Source of the DNA: Pseudomonadota bacterium
Lineage (GTDB): Bacteria; Pseudomonadota; Gammaproteobacteria; Burkholderiales; Burkholderiaceae_C
NCBI GenBank assembly: GCA_020161775.1
Contig: JAIUOW010000008.1
Coordinates: forward strand, 1-64,000
Direction of reading: 5' to 3'
Length of the DNA stretch: 64,000 nucleotides
The position numbers were made by a program, and so were the translations under genes. Below are positions 9,039 to 18,104 of this stretch, piece after piece. The notes under the pieces are model-generated. The model searched no databases and was not told the DNA's origin. It saw nothing but the letters and a program-made list of their open reading frames with translations. The stretch's first letter is position 1. Each line of letters opens with the position of its first letter.

Positions 9039-9707
9039 TCACGCCAGCTCGACCAGCGAATCCACAAACCCGTCTGCATCCACGGCGCGCACCGGCTCGC
9101 CGTGGTTGTAGCCATAGGTCACCAGCACCACCGGGCAACCAGCCGCGCGCGCGGCACGCGCATCGTTGCTGGAGTCACCCACCATCAGCGTGCGCGCGGG
9201 CGCCGTGCCCAGCGCCTCACACGTCTTGACGAGCGGCAGCGGGTCGGGCTTCTTGCGCTCGAAGGCGTCGCCGCCAAACACCACCTCGAAGTAGCCGTCC
9301 AGCCCCTTGGCCTGCAGCAGTGGCCGCGCAAATGCGGTGGGCTTGTTGGTCAGGCAGGCCAGGCGCAGGCCGGCGCTGCGCAGCGCGGCCAGGCCGCTGG
9401 CCACGCCGGCATACACGTCGGAATGCTGGCCGTTGATGGCCAGGTAGTGATGCTGGTAGCGGTCCCAGGCAGCGTCGTAGCGGGTGGCATCGGCGCCCAC
9501 ATGGGCCAGCACCGAGCGGATCAGGTGCTCCGAGCCCTTGCCCACCATCAGGCTGATGGGTGTCTTGTCCACCGGCGGCAGGGCCAGGTCCGCCAGCATG
9601 AGGTTGAGCGCGGCATGGAAGTCACCGATGGTGTCCACCATGGTGCCGTCCAGGTCAATGATGGCGGCGTCCAGGCGCGCGGCGGTCACGGGAAAAAGCA
9701 TGGTCAT
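9039..9707 (-). CDS. gph: Phosphoglycolate phosphatase (HAD superfamily)
   Basis: A 222-residue HAD hydrolase that dephosphorylates 2-phosphoglycolate. Motif I is IIDLDGTMVDT with the nucleophilic aspartate. Motif II is LACLTNKPTAFA, motif III GGDAFERKKPDPLPL, and motif IV MVGDSSNDARAARAAG. The helical cap lies between motifs I and II. Neighbouring rpe fits the Calvin-cycle/pentose-phosphate pairing often seen for gph and rpe. Assignment to phosphoglycolate rather than another small phosphate ester rests on family resemblance and this neighbour. Confidence 0.88.
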   Translation of the reverse strand: MTMLFPVTAARLDAAIIDLDGTMVDTIGDFHAALNLMLADLALPPVDKTPISLMVGKGSEHLIRSVLAHVGADATRYDAAWDRYQHHYLAINGQHSDVYAGVASGLAALRSAGLRLACLTNKPTAFARPLLQAKGLDGYFEVVFGGDAFERKKPDPLPLVKTCEALGTAPARTLMVGDSSNDARAARAAGCPVVLVTYGYNHGEPVRAVDADGFVDSLVELA

Positions 9708-9833
9708 GTGTAACAGGTTGCGGTGCTGCCATTGTGCCTATGCTGCCCCTGCCGCAGGTCGGGCTGCATTCCTACAGCGCGCCGGTGCTGCGCGCAGCAA
9801 AGTGGAGGCAACGTCCAGCGAAAGGATTTGTCC

Positions 9834-10100
9834 ATGCACAACCGTATGACGAGCAGGCCGCGCGATTCCGGGCGCCCGGCCGGGCAGACCACCCCCGCCC
9901 AGGGGGAGACCACCACCCCGCACAAGGTACCCCGGCTGCCGCACGAGCGGGACCTGTCCGCCGACAGCCAGGCACGCGGCGAAGCCAGCGGCAAGAAGCT
10001 GGGCAAGCAGGCCCATAAAGACCTGGAGCGAGGCCTGGTGGATACCGGCAAGGGCCCGGCAATGGACCGCGCCTACCGCAGGGTGAAATCGGGCCGGTAG
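9834..10100 (+). CDS. Small hydrophilic protein of unknown function (88 aa)
   Basis: An 88-residue highly charged protein with no cysteines, signal peptide or membrane segment. It contains LPHERDLSADSQARGEASGK and a basic helix-forming C-terminus (QAHKDLERGLVDTGKGPAMDR). AAAGGA lies 8 nt before the ATG at 9834. I do not recognise a named domain. It sits alone between gph and rpe, both transcribed toward the left, so it is independently expressed. The composition suggests a disordered, possibly stress-related protein, but that is speculation. Confidence 0.6.
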   Translation: MHNRMTSRPRDSGRPAGQTTPAQGETTTPHKVPRLPHERDLSADSQARGEASGKKLGKQAHKDLERGLVDTGKGPAMDRAYRRVKSGR

Positions 10101-10114
10101 ATCAGCCGGGCAGA

Positions 10115-10807
10115 TCAGCCCGCCAGCGCCGTGCGCATGGCTTCCACCACGGCCTTGTAGTCGGGTTTGCCAAAGATCGCGCTGCCCGCCACGAAAGTGT
10201 CGGCGCCCGCATCCGCCACGCGGCGGATATTGTCGGTCTTGATACCGCCGTCCACCTCCAGGCGGATGTCGCGGCCGCTGGCGTCAATGCGCTTGCGCGC
10301 GGCCTCGATCTTGCGAAGCGCCGAATCAATGAAGCTCTGGCCGCCAAAGCCGGGGTTCACACTCATGATCAGGATCAGGTCCAGGTCGTCGATGACCCAG
10401 TCCAGCACGTCCATGGACGCGGCCGGGTTGAAGACCAGCCCGGCCTTGCAGCCCTTCGCCTTGATGGCCTGGATGCTGCGGTGGACATGGGCCGATGCGT
10501 CGGGGTGGAAGCTGATGTAGTCCGCGCCCGCATCCGCAAACGCAGCCGCCAGCGCGTCCACCGGCTGCACCATCAGGTGCACGTCCACCGGCACGGCCAC
10601 GCCAGCGGCCGTTTTCGCGTGCGGCTTCAGGGCCTGGCAGATCATGGGGCCGAACGTGAGGTTGGGCACGTAATGGTTGTCCATCACGTCGAAGTGGATC
10701 CAGTCGGCGCCGGCGGCGATGACGTTTTTCACCTCGTCGCCCAGGCGGGCGAAGTCGGCAGACAGGATGGACGGGGCAATACGGTAGGAGGGTGCAGGCT
10801 TGCTCAT
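10115..10807 (-). CDS. rpe: Ribulose-phosphate 3-epimerase
   Basis: A 230-residue TIM-barrel enzyme interconverting ribulose 5-phosphate and xylulose 5-phosphate. Family signatures are clear: [33 protein letters not shown] (metal-binding His and Asp), [22 protein letters not shown], and [12 protein letters not shown] with the catalytic aspartate. It is divergent from apaG with 56 nt between starts. Confidence 0.96.
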   Translation of the reverse strand: MSKPAPSYRIAPSILSADFARLGDEVKNVIAAGADWIHFDVMDNHYVPNLTFGPMICQALKPHAKTAAGVAVPVDVHLMVQPVDALAAAFADAGADYISFHPDASAHVHRSIQAIKAKGCKAGLVFNPAASMDVLDWVIDDLDLILIMSVNPGFGGQSFIDSALRKIEAARKRIDASGRDIRLEVDGGIKTDNIRRVADAGADTFVAGSAIFGKPDYKAVVEAMRTALAG

Positions 10808-10863
10808 GGCATGGATTGTCGCAGTACCTTGGCGGCGGCCCGCCTTGGTACTATTGCCGCTCC

Positions 10864-11250
10864 ATGCCCAACTACCAGTTCAAGGTGGATGTCGAGCCGC
10901 AGTACCTGCCGGACCAGTCCGTGCCCGAGCAGAACCTGTACAGCTTTGCCTACACCATCACGGTCACCAACACCGGCGACATCCCGGCGCAGCTGATCTC
11001 GCGCCACTGGATCATCGGCAACGCGCAGGGCCAGACCGAGGAGGTCAAGGGCCTGGGCGTGGTAGGCCACCAGCCGCTGCTCAAACCCGGCGAATCGTTC
11101 CAGTACACCAGCGGCTGCCGGCTGCGCACCGCCACCGGCACCATGCGCGGAAGCTACTTCTGCGTGGCCGAGGACGCGGGCCGCTTTGAGGTCTCCATCC
11201 CCGCCTTTGTGCTGGATGCCGGGGGTGGGCCGTCGCGGGTGCTGCACTGA
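10864..11250 (+). CDS. apaG: ApaG domain protein
   Basis: A 128-residue single-domain ApaG protein with an Ig-like beta fold. Typical strands are [45 protein letters not shown] and GTMRGSYFC. ApaG has been linked to Co2+/Mg2+ handling, but its biochemical role is unsettled. No Shine-Dalgarno sequence precedes the ATG; a TACTAT hexamer (10849-10854) 9 nt upstream suggests a leaderless transcript. The stop overlaps the next start (TGATG). Confidence 0.93.
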   Translation: MPNYQFKVDVEPQYLPDQSVPEQNLYSFAYTITVTNTGDIPAQLISRHWIIGNAQGQTEEVKGLGVVGHQPLLKPGESFQYTSGCRLRTATGTMRGSYFCVAEDAGRFEVSIPAFVLDAGGGPSRVLH

Positions 11251-13232
11251 TGGCACGCGCCGCCGCAGGCGCCAGCCTGACCCGGCTGCTGGAGACACTG
11301 GACCCACAGGCGCCGCTGGCGCAGCGCCACCTGTGGCTGATCGCCGTGCTGGACTGGGTGCGCGGCGACCGCGCGTCGCCGCAGGCCGCGGCCAGCCGCG
11401 TCACGCTGCTGCTGGACGCTGTGCAGGCCCGCCCAGACGTGCAGCTCAAGCTGCAGCAATGGTGGCTGGCCCTGACCGGCACCGTCGATGCATCCACCCT
11501 GCTGGCGGATTTCGGCTTTGCGCCGCGCACGGCCTTCATGAGCGAGCTGGCCGCGCGGCTGCGCCACAAGCTGCTGCCTGGCACGCCCGAGACCAACGAT
11601 GCCTCCGAGCTGTTCAGCCTGGCCGTGGGCGGCAGCTTTGACGCGCAATGGCTGGCAGCGCTGGACGATGTGACGTTGCGCCGGCTGGCCGCGCTGTTTA
11701 CCGCGCCCAGCCCCGTGCCTGGCCTGACGCTGTGGCAGCGCGAGCTGCTGGAGGCCATCAATTTCTGCGCCGGCCAGATCCGCGCGACCGGTTTTGCAGC
11801 CGAGCTGCGCCAGCGCATGAGCGCGCCCGCGCGCCAGACGCAGCCCTTTCATGACCTGGCCGCCGACGTGGAGGCGCTGCGCGCCGCATTCGTGGCCACG
11901 CCGCGCGAACCCCAGGAGGTCGAGGCCGCCGCAACCCGGCTGCGCGAACGGCTGGACGCGTGCCGCCAGGCCGCCAACAGCGTGTATGCGCATCTGGAGG
12001 AGCACGGCATTTCCGTGGGGCTGGTGTTCATGCTGCGCCAGCTGCGCGAGCGCGTGCTGCGCGTGCGCGAGCTCATGGATTGCCTGCTGTCGGCAACGCC
12101 GTTGACGGCGACGGCCCGGTTGCTGTCACGCCTGGCCGGCACCAGCGAGGAGCGGCGCAGCCTGCGCGCGCTGTTCGCGTCCAACTCTTCCCTGCTGGCC
12201 GCCAAGCTGGCCGAGCGCAGCGCCGAAACCGGCGAGCACTACATCACGCGCACCCCGGCGGAATACCGCAGCATGCTGGGCAAGGCCGCGGGCGGCGGCG
12301 CCGTCACGGCCTTGACCACCACCGCCAAATTTGCGCTGGGTGCCCTGGGGCTCGCGGCCTTCTGGGGCGGTTTCTGGGCCGGCGCCATGTATTCGGCCAG
12401 CTTTGTGCTGATCCAGTTCCTGCACTGGACGCTGGCCACCAAACAGCCGGCCATGACCGCGCCCGCCATGGCTGCCAAGCTCAAGGACCTGAGCCGGCGC
12501 GACGCGGTGGAGGATTTCGTGGACGAGGTCACGCACCTGGTGCGCTCGCAGGTGGCGGCCGTGGTGGGCAACGTGGGCATGGTCACGCCCTGCGTGCTGC
12601 TGATCAGCTACGCCATCTACCTGGCCAGCGGGCACAACATGATCAGCCACAAGGAAGCGGACTACGTGTTTCATTCGCTGAGCCTGCTGTCACCGGGCAC
12701 GCTGTTCTTCGCAGCCTTCACCGGGGTGCTGCTGTTCGCCTCCAGCCTGATCGCGGGCTGGGCGGAAAACTGGTTCGTGCTGCACCGGCTGGATTCCGCG
12801 GTGCGCTACAACCCGCGCATCACGGCGGTGCTGGGCGTGGCGCGGGCGGACCGCTGGGCGCGCTTCATGCGCGAGCACATCTCCGGCCTGGCCTCCAACA
12901 TCTCGCTGGGCTTCATGCTGGGCCTGCTGCCGCCGGTGCTGGCCTTTGTGGGCCTGGGGCTGGAGGCCCGGCACGTCACGCTGTCCACCGGCCAGCTGGC
13001 GGCTGCCGCCGCCAGCTACGGGCTGGACGCGCTGCGCATGCCCGCGCTGTGGTGGTGCATGGCAGCCATCCCGCTGATTGGTGTGCTCAATCTCACGGTC
13101 AGCTTCTACTTCGCCTTCCGGTTGGCATTGCGCGCCAACAACGTGAGCGGCGTGGACCGCCAGCGCATCCGCAGCGCCATCTGGGCGCGGCTGCGCCGGC
13201 GCCCGGCGAGCTTCATCCTGCCGCAGGCCTAA
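11250..13232 (+). CDS. Gcr-family ('site-specific recombinase') membrane protein
   Basis: A 660-residue protein resembling the family annotated as site-specific recombinase (Gcr type). The N-terminal half is soluble and helical. The C-terminal half has about six hydrophobic segments, including FALGALGLAAFWGGFWAGAM, TPCVLLISYAIYLAS and NISLGFMLGLLPPVLAFVGL. No recombinase catalytic motif is visible, so the historical name is doubtful; a membrane function looks likelier. The ATG overlaps the apaG stop, implying co-expression. Confidence 0.8.
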   Translation: MARAAAGASLTRLLETLDPQAPLAQRHLWLIAVLDWVRGDRASPQAAASRVTLLLDAVQARPDVQLKLQQWWLALTGTVDASTLLADFGFAPRTAFMSELAARLRHKLLPGTPETNDASELFSLAVGGSFDAQWLAALDDVTLRRLAALFTAPSPVPGLTLWQRELLEAINFCAGQIRATGFAAELRQRMSAPARQTQPFHDLAADVEALRAAFVATPREPQEVEAAATRLRERLDACRQAANSVYAHLEEHGISVGLVFMLRQLRERVLRVRELMDCLLSATPLTATARLLSRLAGTSEERRSLRALFASNSSLLAAKLAERSAETGEHYITRTPAEYRSMLGKAAGGGAVTALTTTAKFALGALGLAAFWGGFWAGAMYSASFVLIQFLHWTLATKQPAMTAPAMAAKLKDLSRRDAVEDFVDEVTHLVRSQVAAVVGNVGMVTPCVLLISYAIYLASGHNMISHKEADYVFHSLSLLSPGTLFFAAFTGVLLFASSLIAGWAENWFVLHRLDSAVRYNPRITAVLGVARADRWARFMREHISGLASNISLGFMLGLLPPVLAFVGLGLEARHVTLSTGQLAAAAASYGLDALRMPALWWCMAAIPLIGVLNLTVSFYFAFRLALRANNVSGVDRQRIRSAIWARLRRRPASFILPQA

Positions 13233-13267
13233 ACCCCAGCGTCGCGCTGCGGCATGGCAGCCATGTC

Positions 13268-13296
13268 TTGCCGAAATGCATTGTCACAAATACAAT
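13268..13296 (+). promoter_or_regulatory. Strong sigma-70-like promoter in the gap after the Gcr-family gene
   Basis: TTGCCG (13268-13273), a 17-nt spacer, then TACAAT (13291-13296). It stands in the 234-nt gap between stop 13232 and the MarR gene at 13467 and points at a terminator 60-80 nt downstream, with no open frame between. Confidence 0.6.
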
Positions 13297-13302
13297 TTCA
13301 GC

Positions 13303-13377
13303 TCATTTCAGGCTCGCAACTGCTTTATCAGGGCAGCGAATCCGAGCATTCAGAGCCCCGTCCGGGGCTCTCTTTTT
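13303..13377 (+). ncRNA. Candidate small RNA of about 75 nt
   Basis: A promoter ending at 13296 and a rho-independent terminator ending at 13377 bracket about 75 nt with no open reading frame. The 5' part can fold: GCTCG/CGAGC closes a stem enclosing CTGC/GCAG around a TTTATCAGG loop. The 3' hairpin is the terminator. This promoter-hairpin-terminator layout is that of a trans-acting small RNA. Alternatively it is a terminated leader of the MarR gene 90 nt downstream. Family unknown. Confidence 0.5.
13352..13377 (+). terminator. Rho-independent terminator
   Basis: Perfect 8-bp stem AGAGCCCC/GGGGCTCT with a GTCC tetraloop, followed by CTTTTT (13372-13377). It ends the candidate small RNA and would also stop read-through from the Gcr-family gene. 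Confidence 0.85.
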
Positions 13378-13466
13378 AGCCGCCGCCGAAACACTGTTGT
13401 ACGGCGTTCACGCTGGCTCATGCGGCGCTTAGGCGCCGCCACAGGGACCGCCTATGATCCGTTCGT

Positions 13467-13994
13467 ATGCCAACCGTTGCCACGCCGCCCGAGCTTCTAA
13501 CTGCCATTTCGGCCATGGTGCCCGGGGGCCCCGAAAAGCAGGTGCTGCGCCGCTTCCGCGTGGTGTTCAACGCCGTCAAGACCCATTTCCAGCAGGTCGA
13601 GAAGCAGGCCGGCATTGGCGGTGCGCAGGTGTGGGCACTCAGTGTGGTGCAACAGCATCCGGGCATCCGGGTGTCGGCGCTGGCCACCGCCATGGACATC
13701 CACCAGTCCACCGCCAGCAACCTGGTGCGCCAGCTGGTGGAACGGGCGCTGGTGGAAGCAGTGCGCAGCGACGAAGACCGCCGCGCGGTGCAACTGCACC
13801 TGCTGCCCGCGGGCGATCGCATCCTGGCCCGTGCGCCGGGGCCTTTTACCGGTGTGCTGCCCGCGGCCCTGGAACAGCTGGACGCGGCCACTCTTTCCCG
13901 GCTGAACGACGATCTGGGCCAGCTCATCATGGCGCTGCAAGCGCACAACGGCGCCGACCCGCAGGCCGAGAAGATCCCGCTGGCGCCGCTCTGA
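13467..13994 (+). CDS. MarR family transcriptional regulator
   Basis: A 175-residue winged-helix regulator. The recognition-helix region is VSALATAMDIHQSTASNLVR and the wing VRSDEDRRAVQLHLLPAG matches the MarR DERSxR-type signature. Flanking helices would form the dimer interface. It lacks a Shine-Dalgarno sequence; TATGAT (13453-13458) 8 nt before ATG suggests leaderless transcription. The antiporter gene follows 64 nt downstream on the same strand with a palindrome in front, a natural target. The effector is unknown. Confidence 0.88.
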   Translation: MPTVATPPELLTAISAMVPGGPEKQVLRRFRVVFNAVKTHFQQVEKQAGIGGAQVWALSVVQQHPGIRVSALATAMDIHQSTASNLVRQLVERALVEAVRSDEDRRAVQLHLLPAGDRILARAPGPFTGVLPAALEQLDAATLSRLNDDLGQLIMALQAHNGADPQAEKIPLAPL

Positions 13995-14037
13995 TAGGGC
14001 CGCCGTCCTACAGGCGAGCACGTAACAGCGCGCTACA

Positions 14038-14052
14038 GTCTCCGCGGGAGAC
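14038..14052 (+). promoter_or_regulatory. Palindrome overlapping promoter and Shine-Dalgarno of the antiporter gene
   Basis: GTCTCC-GCG-GGAGAC is a perfect 15-nt palindrome. It overlaps a TACAGT -10-like hexamer (14034-14039) by two bases and contains the GGGAG Shine-Dalgarno sequence of the gene starting at 14059. It could be an operator for the adjacent MarR protein or an RNA hairpin hiding the ribosome site. Confidence 0.4.
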
Positions 14053-14058
14053 GCAACA

Positions 14059-15330
14059 ATGAATGAACTCATGGCCTTCTGGGCCGAATGGATCAAGCCG
14101 TCCGCGGGTTTGCCGACTGTCCAGTGGTCCATCCTGCTGGCCATTGCCGCTGCCGCAGGCCACCTTGCACAGCGCTATACGGGCCTGCCCAAGGTGGTGG
14201 GCTATTCGGTCGTTGGCGCGTTCGCCGGCCTGGCCGGCTTTTCAGGCGGGGCCTGGCCGCTGCAGGGCATCAGCCTGTTCCTGCTGGAGCTGGGCGTGGC
14301 GGTGGTGCTGTTCGAGGCCGGCGGGCGCATACCGCTGCGCTGGTTCCGCCACAACCCCATGGTGCTGGCGCAAAGCGTGCTGGAATCCGTGCTCACCTAC
14401 GCCGCCGTGTACTGGGTGCTGATCTGGATGGATGTACGGCCCTCGGTCGCCGAGGCACTGGCCATCGTGGCCATCGTGGCCTCGCCCGCGGTGCTGACGC
14501 GCGTGGTGATGGACACCCGCGCCAGCGGCCCGGTGACCGAGCGGGCCATCGTGCTGGCCACGCTGGGCACGCTGTATGCGCTGACCTGGGGCAGTGCCAA
14601 GGCGGGCCTGCTGAACCGCCACGACGCCGCGCTGAGCGACACGTTCTATCCCGTGGCCGTGGTGCTGGGCCTGTCCATCGTGGTGGGCGCGGTACTGGCA
14701 CTGGCGCTGCGCACCGCGCTGCGCGTCATGAGCCCCACCAGCGAAAACACCTCCATGATGGTGCTGGCGCTGATTGCCGCCGGCACCGCCATGGCCGCCC
14801 ACTTCGGCGGCTCGGCGCCGCTGGCCGCCTTGCTGGGCGGCATGCTGCTCAAGCAGCTGAACCCCCGGCCCTGGACCTGGCCGCGCCAGCTGGGCACGGC
14901 GGCCTCCATCCTCACCACGCTGATGTTCGTGCTGGTGTCGGTGGTGGCGGCGCAGGCAGACTGGAGCAAGCCCGTGGCGGGCCTGGTGCTGGCCCTGATC
15001 GGCGTGCGGGCGCTGGCCAAGATCACCGGCGTGGCGCTGGCCAACCCCGGCAGCGGCGCCAGCTGGCGCCAGGCGCTGTGGGTAGGCTGCGCCATGGCAC
15101 CCATGTCCTCGGTGGCGCTTTTGCTGGTGTCGCAGTTTGTGGTGTCCTCGCCCGCCAATGGGCCGATGATTGCGCGCATCGCGCTGCCCGCCATCCTGCT
15201 CATGGAGGTGCTGGGCGCGGTGATCGCCACCGTGGCGGTGTACCGCTCGGGCGAAAGCATCAAGCCCTGGCTGGCGCCGCCCTCGCCCCCGGAGCCGCGC
15301 GAACGCGCCGGAGAAGCCCATGGCACTTGA
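14059..15330 (+). CDS. Cation:proton antiporter (CPA2-like membrane protein)
   Basis: A 423-residue polytopic protein with about eleven or twelve hydrophobic segments. [20 protein letters not shown] and [19 protein letters not shown] are typical of monovalent cation:proton antiporters of the KefB/NapA type, and the length matches a transporter core without a regulatory domain. It should exchange H+ for Na+ or K+ across the inner membrane; the ion is not determined. It follows a MarR gene and overlaps the ybdK start by 11 nt, suggesting an operon. Confidence 0.82.
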   Translation: MNELMAFWAEWIKPSAGLPTVQWSILLAIAAAAGHLAQRYTGLPKVVGYSVVGAFAGLAGFSGGAWPLQGISLFLLELGVAVVLFEAGGRIPLRWFRHNPMVLAQSVLESVLTYAAVYWVLIWMDVRPSVAEALAIVAIVASPAVLTRVVMDTRASGPVTERAIVLATLGTLYALTWGSAKAGLLNRHDAALSDTFYPVAVVLGLSIVVGAVLALALRTALRVMSPTSENTSMMVLALIAAGTAMAAHFGGSAPLAALLGGMLLKQLNPRPWTWPRQLGTAASILTTLMFVLVSVVAAQADWSKPVAGLVLALIGVRALAKITGVALANPGSGASWRQALWVGCAMAPMSSVALLLVSQFVVSSPANGPMIARIALPAILLMEVLGAVIATVAVYRSGESIKPWLAPPSPPEPRERAGEAHGT

Positions 15331-16438
15331 ACCCTTCAGCCAGTCGGCCGCGCTGTCGCTGGGCGTGGAGCTGGAACTGCAGCTGGTCAACACCAATGAC
15401 TACGACCTGGCGCCCTATTCCGACGACATGCTGCGCCTGATGGCCAAGGTGCCTCTGCCCGGCAGCGTGGTGCCCGAGATGACGTCCAGCATGATCGAGA
15501 TCTCCACCGGCGTGTGCCATTCGTCTGCCGAGGTGCTGGGCCAGCTCACGCAGATCCGCGACGCGCTGGTCAAAAGCGCCGACAAGCTCAACATCGCGGT
15601 GACCGGCGGCGGCACGCACCCGTTCCAGATGTGGCACGACCAGCGCATCTACGACAAGCCACGCTTTCGCGAGCTGTCCGAGCTGTACGGCTACCTGTCC
15701 AAGCAGTTCACCATCTTTGGCCAGCATGTGCACGTGGGCTGCCCTGATGCCGACACCGCGCTGGTGCTGCTGCACCGCATGTCGCGCTACATCCCGCACT
15801 TCATCGCGTTGTCGGCGTCCAGCCCCTTCGTGCAGGCGCAAGACACCGCGTTTGATTCGGCCCGGCTCAATTCGGTGTTTGCGTTCCCGCTGTCCGGGCG
15901 CGCGCCCTTCGCGCTGACCTGGGACGAGTTCAGCAGCTACTTTGACAAGATGACCCACACCGGCGTGGTCAAGAGCATGAAGGATTTCTACTGGGACATC
16001 CGCCCCAAACCCGAATACGGCACCATCGAAATCCGCGTGTTCGACACGCCGCTGACCATTGGCCGCGCGGCGGCGCTGGCAGCCTACGTGCAGTCGCTCG
16101 CGTCGTGGCTGATGGAAGAAGACCCCTTCATGCCGGCCGAGGACGACTACCTCGTGTACACCTACAACCGCTTCCAGGCCTGCCGCTTCGGGCTGGAGGC
16201 GGTGTACGTGGACCCGGCCACCGGCGAACACATGGCGCTGCGCGACCACATCCTGGCCACCATGGCCCGCATCCATCCGCACATCCAGAAACTGGGCGCC
16301 AGCGCCGGCGTGCACCTGCTGCGCACCAGCGTGGAGCTGGGCAACAACGACGCCCGCTGGCTGCGCGAGCGCCAGGGCCAGGAGCGCCTGCTGGCCGAAG
16401 TGGTGCGGCAGTCGGCGCAGAAGTTCCGCGGGCTGTAG
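15320..16438 (+). CDS. YbdK-family carboxylate-amine ligase (glutamate-cysteine ligase type 2)
   Basis: A 372-residue protein of the GCS2/YbdK family. N-terminal [10 protein letters not shown] supplies metal-binding glutamates, and [36 protein letters not shown] and [13 protein letters not shown] are family motifs. E. coli YbdK has weak gamma-glutamylcysteine synthetase activity in vitro; the real substrate is uncertain. Its ATG lies inside the 3' end of the antiporter gene. Confidence 0.88.
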   Translation: MALEPFSQSAALSLGVELELQLVNTNDYDLAPYSDDMLRLMAKVPLPGSVVPEMTSSMIEISTGVCHSSAEVLGQLTQIRDALVKSADKLNIAVTGGGTHPFQMWHDQRIYDKPRFRELSELYGYLSKQFTIFGQHVHVGCPDADTALVLLHRMSRYIPHFIALSASSPFVQAQDTAFDSARLNSVFAFPLSGRAPFALTWDEFSSYFDKMTHTGVVKSMKDFYWDIRPKPEYGTIEIRVFDTPLTIGRAAALAAYVQSLASWLMEEDPFMPAEDDYLVYTYNRFQACRFGLEAVYVDPATGEHMALRDHILATMARIHPHIQKLGASAGVHLLRTSVELGNNDARWLRERQGQERLLAEVVRQSAQKFRGL

Positions 16439-16469
16439 CCGGTCGCCGCGCCGCTATGATCGCGCGGCT

Positions 16470-17429
16470 ATGACCACACCCATGGGCGAATTCGAACTGA
16501 TCCGGCGCTACTTCGCGCGGCCGTCGCGCCGCGCGGCCCTGGGCACGGGCGACGACTGCGCGCTGCTGGCACCCGCGCCCGGCATGCAGCTGGCGGTGTC
16601 CAGCGACATGCTGGTCGAAGGACGCCACTTCCTGTCCACCGTGGACCCGGCCCGCCTGGGCCACAAGGCGCTGGCCGTGAACCTGAGCGACCTGGCCGCC
16701 TGCGGCGCGGCGCCGCTGGCCTTCACGCTGGCCCTGGCGCTGCCGCGCGCCGATGCCGCATTCCTGGAGCCGTTCTCGCGCGGCCTGCTGGCACTGGCCG
16801 ACGCCCATGGCTGCGAGCTGGTGGGCGGCGACACCACGCAGGGCCCGTTGAACATCTGCATCACCGTGTTTGGCGAAGTCCCCGCCGGCCAGGCCCTGCT
16901 GCGCAGCGGCGCACGCGCGGGCGACGATATCTGGGTCAGCGGCACGCTGGGCGACGCGCGGCTGGCGCTGGAGGTGTTTCGCGGCCAGCTGTCCGTGCCC
17001 GCCGATGTGTTTGACGCGGCACGCGCGCGCATGGAAGCGCCCACGCCACGCGTGGCGCTGGGCGTGGCACTGCGCGGCATTGCCACGTCAGCCATTGACA
17101 TCAGCGACGGCCTGCTGGGCGACCTGGGCCATGTGCTGCGCGCCAGCGGCGTGGGCGCGGGGATTGAGACGCCGCTGGCCGAGGCGCTGATGGCTGCGCC
17201 GTACCAGGGCGCGCGCCGGCTGGAATTCATCCTGGCCGGTGGCGACGACTACGAACTGGCGTTCACAGCGCCACCCGGACGGCGCGAGGCCGTGGCACAG
17301 GCCGCTGCATTGGCGGGCACGGCCGCCACGCGCATTGGCTCAGTGCACGCCGGCAGCGGCATTCGCCTGATGGACGGCGACGGCACCGTGCTGGATGCGC
17401 GCTACGCCTCGTTCGACCATTTCGCCTGA
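16470..17429 (+). CDS. thiL: Thiamine-monophosphate kinase
   Basis: A 319-residue ThiL that phosphorylates thiamine monophosphate to the active diphosphate. Visible family motifs are GTGDDCALLAP (Mg/ATP aspartates), SDMLVEGRHFL, NLSDLAACGA, GGDTTQGPLNICITVFG, SAIDISDGLLGDLGHVL and GGDDYELAF. No Shine-Dalgarno sequence; TATGAT (16455-16460) lies 9 nt before ATG. In many proteobacteria thiL is next to pgpA, here found 12 kb away at 29612. Confidence 0.95.
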   Translation: MTTPMGEFELIRRYFARPSRRAALGTGDDCALLAPAPGMQLAVSSDMLVEGRHFLSTVDPARLGHKALAVNLSDLAACGAAPLAFTLALALPRADAAFLEPFSRGLLALADAHGCELVGGDTTQGPLNICITVFGEVPAGQALLRSGARAGDDIWVSGTLGDARLALEVFRGQLSVPADVFDAARARMEAPTPRVALGVALRGIATSAIDISDGLLGDLGHVLRASGVGAGIETPLAEALMAAPYQGARRLEFILAGGDDYELAFTAPPGRREAVAQAAALAGTAATRIGSVHAGSGIRLMDGDGTVLDARYASFDHFA

Positions 17430-17460
17430 CCCGCATCAAGGCGCACCACGGCGGCCCGGC

Positions 17461-18003
17461 TCAGCCCTTGGGCTCGTCCAGCCAGATCTGGCGCGACATA
17501 CCCGGCAGCGGCACCGCCGTGCCACCGTCGGGCCGCAACATGCCCGCCGCCGGCCCGCCAACCACGGCTTCGGGCGGCACGTAGATGCCCCCGTCCAGGA
17601 TGAAGCGCAGCGCGCTCATCAGCGTGTCCTTGCCTGACAGCTTGGGAATGAAGCCCAGCGCACCCTTGCGTAACGCCCATTGCACGGTCTGCATGTCATA
17701 GGCCGCCGACACCACCACCACGCGTGCGTCGGGGCAACTGCGCTCGAACCCGTCAAGCGCCGAGGCGGCACCCACTGTACCGGGCATGGTCAGATCCAGC
17801 AGCACCAGGTCCAGATCAGGATGCGCGCGGTAAGCCTCGACGGCCTTTTCAAGCGTGTCGGCCTCGACCACCTCCACATCGCTCTGGATCTGGCGCAAGG
17901 CCAGCTTGAGCCCCTCGCGCACGAGGTAGTGGTCGTCGGCCACCAGCACCTTCAGGCGCTGGGATGCGGCAGCGGATTGCGGGGTCGGATCAGCGTCAAG
18001 CAT
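17461..18003 (-). CDS. Response regulator receiver protein lacking a DNA-binding domain
   Basis: A REC domain of the LuxR/NarL type: VLVADDHYLVREGLKLAL with the acidic pair, phospho-acceptor aspartate in LVLLDLTMPG, VVVVSAAYD, and LGFIPKLSGKDTLMSAL with the conserved lysine. About 50 residues follow, ending MSRQIWLDEPKG, with no helix-turn-helix although NarL-type regulators normally carry one. The thiL stop lies 31 nt beyond, so the domain was probably lost by deletion. TATACT (18009-18014) 5 nt before ATG 18003 suggests leaderless expression; an upstream ATG at 18057 is possible. It is divergent from the sensor kinase. Confidence 0.8.
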   Translation of the reverse strand: MLDADPTPQSAAASQRLKVLVADDHYLVREGLKLALRQIQSDVEVVEADTLEKAVEAYRAHPDLDLVLLDLTMPGTVGAASALDGFERSCPDARVVVVSAAYDMQTVQWALRKGALGFIPKLSGKDTLMSALRFILDGGIYVPPEAVVGGPAAGMLRPDGGTAVPLPGMSRQIWLDEPKG

Positions 18004-18104
18004 GCCAAAGTATAGGTCGGACAGGGGCCCGCACGCGATTGCGCGCGGGGGGGGCAATCCCGGATACTGGTGCGTCCAATCCGGCCCGTGGCCCGGGCCC
18101 GCCC

